From assembly GCF_002754935.1 (NCBI RefSeq), contig NZ_CP018092.1, forward strand, positions 1,550,001 through 1,614,000: 64,000 nt of DNA, in the 5' to 3' direction. Below the pieces are notes generated by a model. It had not been told where the DNA came from, searched no databases, and saw only the letters and a list, made by a program, of their open reading frames with translations. Within the stretch, counting starts at the first letter, position 1; each line of letters begins with the position of its first letter. Made by a program: the position numbers and the translations under genes. Shown piece after piece: positions 39,960-50,218 of this stretch. Origin of the DNA: Thermostichus lividus PCC 6715. Its GTDB lineage: Bacteria; Cyanobacteriota; Cyanobacteriia; Thermosynechococcales; Thermosynechococcaceae.

Positions 39960-41129
39960 TTAGCTGAGAGACATGGGAACCGCAGGCGCGATCGCGTCGG
40001 CCAGATACTGCCGCAGTACCATAACCAACCAATCGATGTCCTCGGCAGTGGTCTGGTGCCCCAACGTAATGCGGATCCCCGCTTTGGCTGTGTCCGGATC
40101 ATACCCCATGGCCAATAGGGTGCTGCTGGGCTGGGTTTGACCGCTGTGACACGCCGAGCCAGCACTAACGGCTATCCCCGCCAGATTCAGTTGGCGGACA
40201 AAGGTTTTGCCATTGAGGGGCTGACCGTGGCGATCGCGCAGGATCACACTTACATGATGGGGCAAACGCTGCCACGGATGACCAGTGAGTTCTACTTGGG
40301 GATGCATCTGCAATTGTTGCCAGAGGCGATCGCGCAGTTGAATCAGCCGTGGGTGCTCTGTCTCTAATTCCGCAGCAGCACGTTCCGCCGCAACCCCAAA
40401 TCCCACCAATGTCGGCACCGCCGGTGTGCCCGAGCGCAGCCCCAGTTCTTGGCCGCCACCGCGCAACAGAGGCTCTAGCGCTAGCCCCGAGCGCACATAG
40501 AGGGCACCGGCTCCTTGGGGGCCATAGATCTTATGGCTAGACAACGATAGTAAATCGACCCCTAAGCGCCGCACATCGAGGGGACATCGCCCAGCCACTT
40601 GCACCGCATCGGTGTGAAAGCGTACCCCCGCCTCCTGACAAATAGCCGCCAACTCAGCAATGGGTTGCAGCGTCCCCACTTCACTTTGGCCATAGATCAC
40701 TGAAACAAGTACGGTATTATCCCGTAGAGCTTGGCGCAGTTGAGCCGGTTCCACCTGCCCCCAACGATTGACCCCAAGATAGGTCACCTGCCACCCTTGG
40801 GCAGCGAGGGCAGCGGCTGGCTTAGCGATAGCCGAATGCTCAACGGCAGAAATAATCAGATGTTGTGGCGTGGAGTACTGCTGGGTGATCCCCGCCAAGG
40901 CCAAATTATCGGCTTCCGTGCCCCCCGAGGTAAAAATAATTTCGTCAGCATGGGCGTTGATTAAGGCTGCCACTTGCATCCGTGCCTGCTCTAGGGCGAT
41001 CGCCGCCCGTTGACCCCACGCGTGAATACTAGCGGGGTTTCCCCACTGCTGCTCATAGGCCGCCAGCATTGCCGCTAAGACCTCGGCACGACAGGGCGTG
41101 GTGGCACCATAGTCAAAATAAAGTTGCAT
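39960..41129 (-). CDS. cysteine desulfurase (NifS/IscS family)
   Basis: PLP enzyme that takes sulfur from cysteine for Fe-S clusters and thio-modified tRNA. From the ATG at 41129 it is 389 residues, beginning MQLYFDYGATTPCRAEVL. The PLP lysine is in LSSHKIYGPQGAG; HTDAVQ binds the cofactor; the catalytic cysteine lies in SAGSACHSG. The longer frame to 41216 lacks similarity. It belongs to the IscS-like group I desulfurases. The coiled-coil gene follows immediately. Confidence 0.94.
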   Translation of the reverse strand: MQLYFDYGATTPCRAEVLAAMLAAYEQQWGNPASIHAWGQRAAIALEQARMQVAALINAHADEIIFTSGGTEADNLALAGITQQYSTPQHLIISAVEHSAIAKPAAALAAQGWQVTYLGVNRWGQVEPAQLRQALRDNTVLVSVIYGQSEVGTLQPIAELAAICQEAGVRFHTDAVQVAGRCPLDVRRLGVDLLSLSSHKIYGPQGAGALYVRSGLALEPLLRGGGQELGLRSGTPAVPTLVGFGVAAERAAAELETEHPRLIQLRDRLWQQLQMHPQVELTGHPWQRLPHHVSVILRDRHGQPLNGKTFVRQLNLAGIAVSAGSACHSGQTQPSSTLLAMGYDPDTAKAGIRITLGHQTTAEDIDWLVMVLRQYLADAIAPAVPMSLS

Positions 41130-41221
41130 CGGTGGGCACGAATCACGGCAGATCGGGGCTGCTCGTTTGGAGTTCCCACAATGACATCCTCGGTATGCTG
41201 AGGCAGTGGCTGGCAAGTCCC

Positions 41222-41452
41222 CTACGCTAATTCTACCGGATCAGTTTCGGGGTCACGGGGGCTGCCAAAGCGTTCAATTTGCGAGAGCACCCGAATCTGA
41301 CCGGTAATAATCCCCATGGTCAGTTCCTGCATCGCCTCGTACTCAGGCGTTCCTACAGCGGTCTGCCACAGCAATTGGTTGATTTGTCGCTCTTGGCTGG
41401 GAGTGACAATGCGCGTAGCTTTGATGCGTTGGATAATGTTGACAAGGGTCAT
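41222..41452 (-). CDS. small cyanobacterial protein of unknown function
   Basis: A 76-residue helical protein starting at ATG 41452 (MTLVNIIQRIKATRIVTPSQ) and ending in a Pro/Asp-rich tail. The frame is open upstream by 33 residues, but with Cys/His-rich sequence that does not look coding. The family is unknown. It lies between aspS (divergent) and the desulfurase gene (same strand, about 92 bases). Confidence 0.7.
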   Translation of the reverse strand: MTLVNIIQRIKATRIVTPSQERQINQLLWQTAVGTPEYEAMQELTMGIITGQIRVLSQIERFGSPRDPETDPVELA

Positions 41453-41643
41453 AAGCAACTGCACTGAATTCAACTGCGCTGGCTCTACTATGGCACTGGC
41501 TGACCAAATGTAACTGTGATGGCAGCCACACGCAGGAGTGATTCCCGTCACACAGACCGTGCCATTTGGAGAGGGGAAACCGCTAAAAACCGCTAAAATA
41601 GTAAGGCTTTAGCGACTGGCCATTAGATTATCACTTGGGGTTT

Positions 41644-43437
41644 ATGCGAACGCACTACTGCGGCAATGTCCGCGTCAGCGATGTTGAGTCCACCGTTACG
41701 CTCTACGGCTGGGTCGATCGGCGTCGGGATCACGGCGGGGTGATTTTTATCGACTTGCGCGATCGCTCCGGCATTGTCCAGATTGTCAGCGATCCTCAGC
41801 GTACCCCTGAGTCGTATCAACAGGCCGATCGCCTACGCAGTGAGTACGTCATTAAGGTGGTGGGTCGCGTCAGTCAACGGCCTGCCGATTCGTTGAACCC
41901 TAAACTGGCAACGGGCGACATCGAAGTGTATGCCGATCACATCGAACTCCTCAATCCGGTGCGGCAACAATTGCCCTTTAGCATCTCCGCCGCTGAACAG
42001 GAGCAGGTGCGCGAAGAGGTGCGGCTGCGCTATCGCTACCTCGATTTGCGACGGGAGCGTATGGCCCACAACCTACAGTTACGCCATCGCGTGGTGCAGG
42101 CAATGCGCCGTTTCCTTGAAGACGAGGCAGGCTTTATTGAAGTTGAAACCCCCATCCTGACCCGCTCAACCCCAGAGGGTGCCCGCGATTATTTAGTGCC
42201 CAGCCGTGTCAACCCCGGGGAATGGTTTGCCCTACCCCAATCGCCACAGTTATTTAAGCAATTGCTGATGGTGGCAGGGTGCGATCGCTACTACCAGATT
42301 GCCCGCTGCTTCCGGGATGAAGATCTCAGAGCCGATCGCCAGCCAGAATTTACCCAACTGGACATGGAAATGAGCTTCATGGGGCAAGATGAGATCCTCG
42401 CCCTTAACGAAGCCTTAGTGTGCCACATCTTCAAGACCGTCAAAGGCATTGAGCTGCCCCGGCCGTTTCCCCGCCTCAGCTACCATGAAGCCATGGATCG
42501 CTATGGCACCGACAAACCGGACACCCGCTACGGCTTGGAACTTGTCGATGTCTCAGATTTACTCAAAGACTGTGGCTTCAAGGTCTTTAGTGGGGCGATC
42601 GCCCAAGGGGGGATTGTCAAAATTCTGCCCATTCCCAACGGCAACGATCGCATCTCCAACGTGCGGATTAAACCCGGCGGCGATCTGTTCCAAGAGGCAA
42701 CCGCCGCAGGAGCTAAGGGCTTAGCCTATATCCGTGTGCGCGACAACGGCGACATCGATACCATTGGTGCCATTAAAGACAATCTTTCGCCAGAGCAAAA
42801 GGCTGAATTACTGAAGCGCACCGGCGCACAGCCAGGCCACCTGTTGTTATTTGGGGCAGGGGAAGTAGCCACGGTCAACAAAACCTTAGATCGCTTGCGG
42901 CAGACCATTGCCCGCGAGTTTGCCCTGATTGACCCAGCGGCCATCAACCTCCTTTGGATTGTGGACTTCCCAATGTTTGAGTGGAACGCCGAGGAAAAGC
43001 GCCTCGAAGCACTGCACCATCCCTTCACCGCGCCCCATCCCCACGATTTAGACAACCTGAAAACCGCCCGTGCCCAGGCCTACGATCTGATCTACAACGG
43101 CTACGAAGTAGGGGGAGGAAGCCTGCGCATTCACCAGCCCGAACTACAACGCCAAGTATTTGAAACCATTGGCTTGGATGAGACTGCGGCACAGGAAAAA
43201 TTTGGCTTCTTACTAGAAGCGTTTGAGTTTGGCACGCCTCCCCACGGCGGCATTGCCTACGGCCTCGATCGCTTGGTGATGCTCTTGGCAGGGGAAGACT
43301 CTATTCGCGACACGATCGCCTTCCCCAAAACCCAGCAGGCTCGCTGTCTGCTCACGGGGGCACCCAGTGGTGTGGAGCCACAACAACTCAAGGAACTGCA
43401 TGTCGTGCCTGCGAAGCCACCGCGGCGTAACCCCTAA
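41644..43437 (+). CDS. aspS: aspartyl-tRNA synthetase
   Basis: Class IIb synthetase. The ATG at 41644 gives [14 protein letters not shown], the normal beginning; an upstream TTG in frame would add three residues. The OB-fold anticodon domain holds [20 protein letters not shown], motif 2 has [21 protein letters not shown], the GAD insertion follows, and motif 3 is [15 protein letters not shown]. The 597-residue length fits bacterial AspRS. The stop codon overlaps the convergent cyclotransferase gene by 4 bases. Confidence 0.97.
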   Translation: MRTHYCGNVRVSDVESTVTLYGWVDRRRDHGGVIFIDLRDRSGIVQIVSDPQRTPESYQQADRLRSEYVIKVVGRVSQRPADSLNPKLATGDIEVYADHIELLNPVRQQLPFSISAAEQEQVREEVRLRYRYLDLRRERMAHNLQLRHRVVQAMRRFLEDEAGFIEVETPILTRSTPEGARDYLVPSRVNPGEWFALPQSPQLFKQLLMVAGCDRYYQIARCFRDEDLRADRQPEFTQLDMEMSFMGQDEILALNEALVCHIFKTVKGIELPRPFPRLSYHEAMDRYGTDKPDTRYGLELVDVSDLLKDCGFKVFSGAIAQGGIVKILPIPNGNDRISNVRIKPGGDLFQEATAAGAKGLAYIRVRDNGDIDTIGAIKDNLSPEQKAELLKRTGAQPGHLLLFGAGEVATVNKTLDRLRQTIAREFALIDPAAINLLWIVDFPMFEWNAEEKRLEALHHPFTAPHPHDLDNLKTARAQAYDLIYNGYEVGGGSLRIHQPELQRQVFETIGLDETAAQEKFGFLLEAFEFGTPPHGGIAYGLDRLVMLLAGEDSIRDTIAFPKTQQARCLLTGAPSGVEPQQLKELHVVPAKPPRRNP

Positions 43438-43865
43438 GCTCGCAGATCCGTTTGCCGATTCCATACCCCTTCCGGCAACCATTCGCCACGCACCTGTTGT
43501 ACCATGGCCACCGACATAATGTAGCCCCACGCTGTGGTCAAGGGGGTTCGATCCAGATCATAAACAGGGATACGCTGCCGCTGGTACGCGCTACGATCCG
43601 GTGGCAACTGAGGGTAATATCCTTCAAAGTTATCCAAGCGCTCTAATAGGGTGTCGGGTGGGTTCCTAAAGATGAGGAGTTCACCATGTACCCATCCTTC
43701 CTCTAGGGTCATAGCGGGGTAGCCCATGGGTAAATGGTAAAGACGACCTTGAGCTAAGGCAGGCTGGTGGGAGTGTAACCATGGTTGGCAGAGTTTCGTA
43801 TGGGGATCATAGCCGGTCTTGAGGGTGCCATAGACAAAGAGGTAGAGAATGTCCGGTGGTGTCAT
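43434..43865 (-). CDS. gamma-glutamylcyclotransferase-like (AIG2) protein
   Basis: A 143-residue protein of the GGCT/AIG2 fold, with the YGTLK substrate loop at residues 12-16 ([13 protein letters not shown]) and the conserved acid in [15 protein letters not shown] enzymes cleave gamma-glutamyl compounds to 5-oxoproline; members of this short group are often uncharacterised. It lies 9 bases after the EgtB-like gene on the same strand. An ergothioneine or glutathione link is therefore possible, but it is inference. It overlaps the aspS stop by 4 bases. Confidence 0.85.
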   Translation of the reverse strand: MTPPDILYLFVYGTLKTGYDPHTKLCQPWLHSHQPALAQGRLYHLPMGYPAMTLEEGWVHGELLIFRNPPDTLLERLDNFEGYYPQLPPDRSAYQRQRIPVYDLDRTPLTTAWGYIMSVAMVQQVRGEWLPEGVWNRQTDLRA

Positions 43866-43874
43866 CTTGTGCCC

Positions 43875-44992
43875 CTAGAAAACTCGTCTGACATACCGCG
43901 CTCCGGCAAAGACACCTCGGCTAGATCGCAGATACCAGTTGCGAAACGCAGATCGTTTGAGTAACGGTTGAGTGCACTCACTACCCCCCTTGAGAACGTA
44001 ATGCTCCCCATCAAAATAGGGTGTGGAATAGCCTCGGTAGGGATAGCTTTGAAATCCGGCATAGGGTGCAAAGGGGGTTTGAACCCACTCCCAAACCAAG
44101 CCAGTGTAGGGTAAACCGTGTTGGCAGGCAATTTCCCATTCCTGTTCGCTGGGTAAACGCTTCCCTTGCGAGTAACCGTAAGCTTCAGCTTCGTAAAAAC
44201 TCAAGCCCCACACCGGAGCGTGCAAATGATCATCGGGAATGGGGTAGAAGGGGGCTGTGATGCCATGGCTTTCGCGCCACTGCCACCCCGCTGCTGACCA
44301 CCATTCTGGCCGCTGGTAGCCGCCATTCTCAACAAAGTTGCGGTATTGCCCCCACGTCACGGGTGCCGCATCTATGACAAAGGGGGACTCAGCACCAGAT
44401 GAGAGGGCTGTTCATTATCTAAGGCCAGCAGATCATCTCGGCCAAGACGATACTCGCCTGCAGGTACAGCAAAGGGTGTCGTGACATCACCGATAGGCGG
44501 TGGATACCTGTTCAGCCGCCCCTGCATAGCCAAGACCATTTGCAGGGTTTCCGTGTGCTGGGCTTCGTGCTGCAATATCCACCACCACAGACGAGCCTCT
44601 TCCTGCCATTGGGACTCCGATAGCCGCCACAGGCGATCGCCCACCTCTTGGCGAATGTCTGCCAGATAGCTGAGTAACTCTGCCCGATCCGGTAGTTGCT
44701 GCCGCTCTGCTTTCGGACGACCATCCGCCGCAAACCAGTAGCGATGGCGATCGCTCACAGCGGGATGCGTGGGCTGATCCAAAAGCCACAGGGCTTCAGT
44801 AAAGCCAATATGCCCTAGATGCCAGCCCACCGGACTGTACAGGGGGTGAGGTTGGGTTCGCAGGGCTGAGTCTGGTAGATCCGCGATGAGCGCTAGGGTC
44901 TGTTGCCGCTGGTGTTGCCAAGCCTGCCAAAAGATCTCTCGCTGGTGCACGGCTAGGACTGTGCTAGAAGCAGAAATGTTGAATCCAGACAT
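43875..44992 (-). pseudogene. EgtB/SUMF1-like non-heme iron enzyme, frameshifted
   Basis: The first frame (44992 down) encodes a DinB-type helical domain with the iron-ligand-like histidines in GWHLGHIGFTEALW and LQHEAQHTETLQ, a motif of the EgtB/OvoA/SenA group. It goes off frame at LVLSPP. The second frame resumes FVIDAAPVTWGQYRNFVEN and gives the FGE-sulfatase domain with RLPSEQEWEIACQHG, VWEWVQTPF and the C-terminal SRGVFAGARYVRR. One C added at the G5 run (plus strand 44382-44386) restores a protein of about 372 residues. Such enzymes form the C-S bond in ergothioneine or related thiols. No egtD is in the window. Confidence 0.85.
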
Positions 44993-45106
44993 AAAACTTT
45001 ACGTTTCAAGGTACATGACTCATACCCGTGTCTCCAGCCGCAAATCGCAACTCCAAGGCACGATTGAGCAACGATGACTCAGTTCCAGTTGTAAATACCG
45101 CTGTCT

Positions 45107-46879
45107 TCATCCGCCCTCAGACTGTAGGGTCGCTTCCACTTGGTATTGCTCCCACAGCGATTGGTACAGTCCGGAGACAGCCACTAACTCACTATGGGTG
45201 CCCTGCTGCACAATCCGCCCCCGATCCATGACAAGAATGCGATCGCAGGTGGCGGCAGCCGCCAGTTGGTGGGAGATAAACAGTACGGTTTGGCGGCGAT
45301 CGTGCAATGCCCGCAGAATTTGACTGGCGGTTTGGTTATCGACACTGGCAAGGGCATCATCCAGCACTAAAATTGGGGCATTGACGAGTAGGGCACGGGC
45401 AAGGGCAGTGCGTTGTCGCTGTCCTCCAGAGAGGGTAATCCCCCGCTCCCCCACAAGGGTCTCGTACTGTTTGGGGAAGTTCAAGATTTCGTGGTGAATT
45501 TGTGCTTGGCTGGCGGCAGCAATTACTTTCAGTTCACTGGCCTCTGGTTCCCCATAGCGAATGTTGTTCTTGATGGTGGTGCTAAATAAAAAGCTTTCCT
45601 GAGGAACGTAGGCGATCGCCCCGCGCAGATCCGCTAGGCGTAGTCGGGTAATATCAATACCATCCAGGAAAATTTGGTTAGGGGCAATGTCCAACAAACG
45701 GGGTAAGGCACTGGCCAAGGTCGATTTGCCACAGCCAATGGGGCCAACAATGGCTACCATCTCGCCGGGCTGCACCTCAAAGGTCAGCCGATCTAAAACA
45801 GGGGTGCGGCGATTGGGATAGGTGTAGCTAAACTCCTGAAAGCGCAGATGCCCCTTCACCTGGGGCAATGACAGAGCATCGGGAGCATCCTTAATCCGTG
45901 GCTCTACACTCAAGATGGCCTCCACCCGATCGATGCTGACTTCTCCTCGCTGGTAGGTGGTAATCGTAAAGCCCAGCAGTGCCGTCGGAAAAATGAGGCG
46001 CTCTATATACAGCAGTAACGCTACAAAATCCCCGACCTGAATGGTGTTGTCGGCAATCATACGGCTGCCAAACCACAGCAAAATCAGCAGGCTAAAGCTG
46101 ACCATGCCCCCTAACAGCGGAAATAAAATATTACGGGTTTTGGCGAGGACTAGGTTATTGGCTAGCAGTTCTGCGTTTAGGCGATCAAATTGGCGTTGTT
46201 CATTGGCTTCTTGGCCATAAATTTTAATTAGGGCAATGCCGCTCATGTCCTCTTGGATCAGATCACTGAGATCCGACAGGCTTTGCTGTACCTCCAGTTG
46301 CTCTGAGCGCAGGCGATCGCTAAAGGTTTGGACAATGAACAATACCGCCGGATAGACGGCGATCGCCCCTAAACTCAACCCCGGATGAATCGCCAGCATC
46401 ATGGGTAGGGTGAAACCATAGGCAAAGAGAGTATTGACCGCACTCAGGAGGGCAAACCCCACTAAGCGGCGGATATTATCCACATCACTAGTGGCGCGGT
46501 TAATGAGGTCTCCAGCGGTATTTTCAGCAAAATAACTCGGCTCTAGCCGCAGTAGGTGCTCAAAGATGCGCTGCTTGAGGTCAAACTCAACCAAGCGACC
46601 CGCCCCAAAGATCCACAGCCGCGAAGCCATGCGAATCAACCACATCAACGAGGCCAAGCCAATCAATAGCAGGGCATAGAACACCACCCGCTGAAATTGA
46701 AATTGAGCCTGCAGCTCATCAATTGCTGTGCCAATCAGCAGCGGCAGGTACGTACCAAGCAGGTTCACCACCAATAGGGCAACCACCCCCGCCCAGATTT
46801 TAGTTTGATGGGGGCGCAGGTAATGCAGGAGACGGCGGAAGCGACTGGAACGGCCAGACTTAGGGGCAGCAATCATCAC
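45107..46879 (-). CDS. ABC exporter, fused permease-ATPase (MsbA-like)
   Basis: A 590-residue half-transporter. Six helices span about residues 20-325. The ATPase domain has Walker A GPIGCGKST, the signature LSGGQRQRTALARAL, Walker B ILVLDDALASVD (Glu replaced by Asp at the catalytic position after Asp-Asp) and the switch histidine in LFISHQL. The replacement of the catalytic Glu means this could be a degenerate site in a heterodimer. Lipid or peptide export is typical; the substrate is unknown. The gene lies 15 bases after the gene at 46895. Confidence 0.93.
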   Translation of the reverse strand: MMIAAPKSGRSSRFRRLLHYLRPHQTKIWAGVVALLVVNLLGTYLPLLIGTAIDELQAQFQFQRVVFYALLLIGLASLMWLIRMASRLWIFGAGRLVEFDLKQRIFEHLLRLEPSYFAENTAGDLINRATSDVDNIRRLVGFALLSAVNTLFAYGFTLPMMLAIHPGLSLGAIAVYPAVLFIVQTFSDRLRSEQLEVQQSLSDLSDLIQEDMSGIALIKIYGQEANEQRQFDRLNAELLANNLVLAKTRNILFPLLGGMVSFSLLILLWFGSRMIADNTIQVGDFVALLLYIERLIFPTALLGFTITTYQRGEVSIDRVEAILSVEPRIKDAPDALSLPQVKGHLRFQEFSYTYPNRRTPVLDRLTFEVQPGEMVAIVGPIGCGKSTLASALPRLLDIAPNQIFLDGIDITRLRLADLRGAIAYVPQESFLFSTTIKNNIRYGEPEASELKVIAAASQAQIHHEILNFPKQYETLVGERGITLSGGQRQRTALARALLVNAPILVLDDALASVDNQTASQILRALHDRRQTVLFISHQLAAAATCDRILVMDRGRIVQQGTHSELVAVSGLYQSLWEQYQVEATLQSEGG

Positions 46880-46894
46880 ACGTGGCTCAGTGCC

Positions 46895-47239
46895 CTAGGG
46901 GGCGTCGATAAAGGCATTGAGGTCTTCAATCAACCGGCTGAGTTCCGCCTCCGTTGTCAGGCGAATAGACTCATCCCGCACCGTTAAAAGCACCTTGGCG
47001 GCGTAGGGATTGGGCCAAATATTGGGGTTACAAAACACTTCCAAAAACACCTCGCCAACGTGTTGGTATTCCATAACGGCTTGGGGGCTGATTTGACTAC
47101 CGCTGGCCTTGGCGGTGGCGATCGCCCGCATGCCTTCCATGAGATCGTCAATTGCTGTCCGTAGGGACTGAGCCGCATCGCGGGAAAAACAGAATGCAAC
47201 CGACCCCTCTACCAGATTAATGCGAATGCGATCGCTCAT
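46895..47239 (-). CDS. small protein of unknown function upstream of the ABC exporter
   Basis: From ATG 47239, 114 residues starting MSDRIRINLVEGSVAFCFS. It looks alpha/beta, with no membrane helix. The frame runs upstream to 47380, but that leader is not convincing and has no ribosome site. It is probably in one transcript with the exporter 15 bases downstream. The family is unknown to me. Confidence 0.75.
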   Translation of the reverse strand: MSDRIRINLVEGSVAFCFSRDAAQSLRTAIDDLMEGMRAIATAKASGSQISPQAVMEYQHVGEVFLEVFCNPNIWPNPYAAKVLLTVRDESIRLTTEAELSRLIEDLNAFIDAP

Positions 47240-47595
47240 AGGTGTTGCCTTTTCACAGGGAGTTGACAGCAAAAGCACCAAGTAAAATTGACGCGCCCTA
47301 ATATTGGGGGGACACTCCTCCAGCGGTGACTGCAAGGAAGACAGGGCAAGCGCTGTAGGTATCACCTCGCGGTTGGACATCCCTGCAATCTGGCCAGTCG
47401 TTCGTGCACATAGCTATTCTGCCATAGGTTGAACCTGAGGTTTTGGGAACAGCAGTGGCCTACTGCCTGTGGCGCATCGGGTGTAAACAAAGAGTAAAAA
47501 AAAGCTAAAGCTTTCCTGCAGATAGGGTGTTTGGCTTGTCAAAGCGGAATTGGTCTTGCTACAAGGTAGCTAGTCAAGCCTAGGGTACATCCAGA
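47240..47595. other. intergenic region upstream of cydA
   Basis: 356 bases between the divergent small gene and cydA. An A-rich stretch with AAGCTAAAGCTTT lies near 47500-47520. TTGTCA near 47537 with TACAAG about 18 bases downstream is a weak promoter candidate. No coding frame, RNA gene or clear operator was seen. Confidence 0.5.
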
Positions 47596-49044
47596 ATGCT
47601 AGAGAGCTTAAATACAGTTGTGTTATCCCGCTGGCAGTTTGCCCTGACGGCAATTTTTCATATGCTCTGGCCAGTCCTCACCACGGGTATGGGCATTTAC
47701 CTAGTAGTGATAGAAGGACTCTGGCTGAAAACGAAGAACCTCACCTACTACCACCATGCCCGCTTTTGGTCAAAGCTCTACATCCTGAACTTTGGCATTG
47801 GCGTGGCCTCTGGGTTGCCGATGGCGTTCCAGTTTGGCCTGAACTGGGCACCTTTTTCCCTAGCCGTGGGGGATTTTTTTGGGACGGTTCTCGGCTTTGA
47901 AGGCACGATGGCCTTTATGCTCGAAGCCAGTTTCTTAGGCATTATGGTCTTTGGCTGGCAGCGGGTTCCGCCCCTGATGCACTGGGTGGCCACCATTTGC
48001 GTTGCCTTTGGTGCCAACCTCTCAACGTTTTGGATTCTCTCGGCCAATTCTTGGCTGCAAACGCCTGCTGGGGGTGTTTTTGTCGATGGTAAGTTCCAGG
48101 TGCAAGACTATTTCCAAGCGATCGCCAACCCTTTCATGGTCAATAGCTTTTTGCACATGTTCTTTGCCACCCTAGAAACCTCCTTATTTGTGATTGGCGG
48201 CATTAGTGCTTGGTACCTACTGCAAAATCGCCTGCCTAACTTCTTTACCAAATCCTTGAAGGTGGTTCTGGTGATGGCCTTGATTGTTGCGCCGCTGCAA
48301 ATTTTTGTGGGTCACCTGAGTGCCGAGCAAGTCTATCGCTATCAACCCGCTAAGCTGGCCGCCATGGAAGCCCAATGGGAGACCATTCCCGCCGGAACGT
48401 CCGCCAGTTGGAGTTTAATTGCCATCCCTGATGAAGCAACCCAAACCAATAAGGTGGACGTAAAAATTCCTGGCCTGCTCGGTTATTTACTGGAGCTAAA
48501 ACCCACTCTGGATAGCCCTGTGCTGGGGTTGAAGGAGTGGGCACCGAGCGATCGCCCCCACCTGATTGGTCTGATCTACTATTCCTTCCGCACCATGATA
48601 GCCATTGGCCTGTATCTTGCTGCCTTAGTGAGCGTGACGGTATTTATTTGGTGGCGCACTGGCCTTGCTGGCGATCGCCTTGGCAACTACAAATGGCTGT
48701 GGTGGGGCTGGATTTTTGCCGGACCGCTGGGCTACATTGCGGTAGAAGCGGGTTGGATTGTGCGTTGCGTCGGACGGCAGCCGTGGATTGTCTATGGCCA
48801 AATGCGCACCGCAGAGGCTGCCTCGGCCTTACCGCCTCAAGTCGTCCTGTTTTCCCTCAGCGGCCTTGTTGCACTTTACACCATCTTTTTCTTTGCCGCC
48901 CTCTTTTTTGGTAGCCGCATCATCCAGAAAGGCCCCAACGTGGCCTTGCCCGTTCCCGGCCTACGTAATGCCGAAGAACTCGAAATTCGTATCAAAATGG
49001 CAGAGCATCAGCCCGATAGTCGCCCTCTAGAAACCCAGCAGTAA
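47596..49044 (+). CDS. cydA: cytochrome bd-type quinol oxidase subunit I
   Basis: Haem-bearing subunit of the bd oxidase, which oxidises plastoquinol and reduces oxygen to water. The 482-residue product has the axial haem histidine in ALTAIFHMLWP (about residue 19), several further helices, and the family motif GRQPWIVYGQMRT at about residues 394-406. The short quinol loop (around residues 250-300) points to the cyanide-insensitive (CIO-like) branch rather than the E. coli long-loop type. cydB follows 12 bases later. Confidence 0.95.
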   Translation: MLESLNTVVLSRWQFALTAIFHMLWPVLTTGMGIYLVVIEGLWLKTKNLTYYHHARFWSKLYILNFGIGVASGLPMAFQFGLNWAPFSLAVGDFFGTVLGFEGTMAFMLEASFLGIMVFGWQRVPPLMHWVATICVAFGANLSTFWILSANSWLQTPAGGVFVDGKFQVQDYFQAIANPFMVNSFLHMFFATLETSLFVIGGISAWYLLQNRLPNFFTKSLKVVLVMALIVAPLQIFVGHLSAEQVYRYQPAKLAAMEAQWETIPAGTSASWSLIAIPDEATQTNKVDVKIPGLLGYLLELKPTLDSPVLGLKEWAPSDRPHLIGLIYYSFRTMIAIGLYLAALVSVTVFIWWRTGLAGDRLGNYKWLWWGWIFAGPLGYIAVEAGWIVRCVGRQPWIVYGQMRTAEAASALPPQVVLFSLSGLVALYTIFFFAALFFGSRIIQKGPNVALPVPGLRNAEELEIRIKMAEHQPDSRPLETQQ

Positions 49045-49056
49045 CGGCAAACTCCT

Positions 49057-50070
49057 ATGGACACCAATCCTCTAGCCCCCCTCCAGCATTTCCTGCCCCA
49101 GGTGTGGTTTTGCATTCTGGGTTTATTTCTGTTCCTCTACATTCTCCTCGATGGCTTTGATTTGGGCATTGGCATTCTGTCGCTGACCGCTAGCAGCGAG
49201 CAACGGCGGAATATCCTCATGACCAGCCTCGGCAATGTCTGGGATGCAAACGAAACATGGCTCGTGCTGATGGGGGGCTCCCTCTTTGGTGCCTTTCCCT
49301 TGGCCTACGCCACCATCCTCAATGCCCTTTACCTGCCCGCCGTCATCATGGTCGTAGGACTGATTTTGCGAGCCGTTTCCTTTGAATTTCGCGAAAACGC
49401 CAACAACAAGCGGGTATGGAACCTGACCTTTGGCGTTGGCAGTTTCTTGGCCGCCTTGGGGCAAGGGTTTGCCGTAGGCACTGTATTTGAAGGCATTAAC
49501 GTCGATGCCGCGGGGAATTTTGCGGGCAGCATGTGGGACTGGCTGACATGGCACTCGGTTTTAGTGGCGCTGACCCTCATTCAAGGCTATGTTCTCATTG
49601 GCTCCACCTACTTAATCTACAAAACCAGCGGCGAGTTGCAGAACACCCACTATAAAACCGCCACCATTGCCACATGGACAACCTTGATCGGTGCCATTTT
49701 GATTACGATTACGGCTCCGATTTTCCATGTACAGGTGCGCGAACAACTGTTTCAGCCACCGCTGTTCTACGTTTTTGCTGCGATTCCCCTGTTGGGAGTG
49801 TTCCTCATTGCCATGCTACTGCGGAGCCTGAAGCGTCGCGAGGAATCTATGCCACTGGTCTGGACATTTCTGATTTTTCTTATGTCCTTTATTGGGCTGG
49901 GGTTTGTGATTTTTCCCAACATCATTCCCCCCAGTGTCACGATCTATGAGGCCTCGGCAGCCCCTAGCTCCCAAGTTTTTATGCTGATCTTTGTGGCCTT
50001 TTTAATTCCGATTATGCTGGCCTACAACCTCTATAACTATTTGGTATTCCGTGGCAAGGTGGTTGCCTAG
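49057..50070 (+). CDS. cydB: cytochrome bd-type quinol oxidase subunit II
   Basis: Membrane partner of CydA; 337 residues with about eight helices. It shows LFLYILLDGFDLGIGIL at residues 24-40 and the stretch GNVWDANETWLVLMGGSLFG, both hallmarks of CydB. The gene is 12 bases after cydA in one operon. The CydX-type small subunit expected in some bacteria is not seen; a different micro-ORF follows. Confidence 0.95.
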   Translation: MDTNPLAPLQHFLPQVWFCILGLFLFLYILLDGFDLGIGILSLTASSEQRRNILMTSLGNVWDANETWLVLMGGSLFGAFPLAYATILNALYLPAVIMVVGLILRAVSFEFRENANNKRVWNLTFGVGSFLAALGQGFAVGTVFEGINVDAAGNFAGSMWDWLTWHSVLVALTLIQGYVLIGSTYLIYKTSGELQNTHYKTATIATWTTLIGAILITITAPIFHVQVREQLFQPPLFYVFAAIPLLGVFLIAMLLRSLKRREESMPLVWTFLIFLMSFIGLGFVIFPNIIPPSVTIYEASAAPSSQVFMLIFVAFLIPIMLAYNLYNYLVFRGKVVA

Positions 50071-50086
50071 AGACCCACCAACTGTT

Positions 50087-50182
50087 ATGGCTACCTCCAC
50101 TAGCGTTGATCTCGATGCCCTCAAGAGAGATTGCACCCTGTGCTGCTGTTGTGAATCCGTTGAGCAAAGCTGTTTGGTATAA
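50087..50182 (+). CDS. possible Cys-rich 31-residue peptide (uncertain)
   Basis: ATG 50087 to TAA 50182 encodes MATSTSVDLDALKRDCTL followed by CCCC, then ESVEQSCLV: six cysteines in 31 residues. No ribosome site is visible, and the stop overlaps the psaX -10 box (TATAAT, 50178-50183). It lies 16 bases after cydB. It may be a chance frame. It lacks the membrane helix of CydX. Confidence 0.3.
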   Translation: MATSTSVDLDALKRDCTLCCCCESVEQSCLV

Positions 50183-50183
50183 T
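50178..50183 (+). promoter_or_regulatory. -10 box of psaX
   Basis: A consensus TATAAT 36 bases upstream of the psaX ATG. No good -35 box is found at 16-18 bases; TTGAGC at 50160 is only 12 bases away. Confidence 0.5.
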
Positions 50184-50218
50184 CAGGGTGCCGTTTTCCA
50201 TCAAAGAGGATGTCAACT

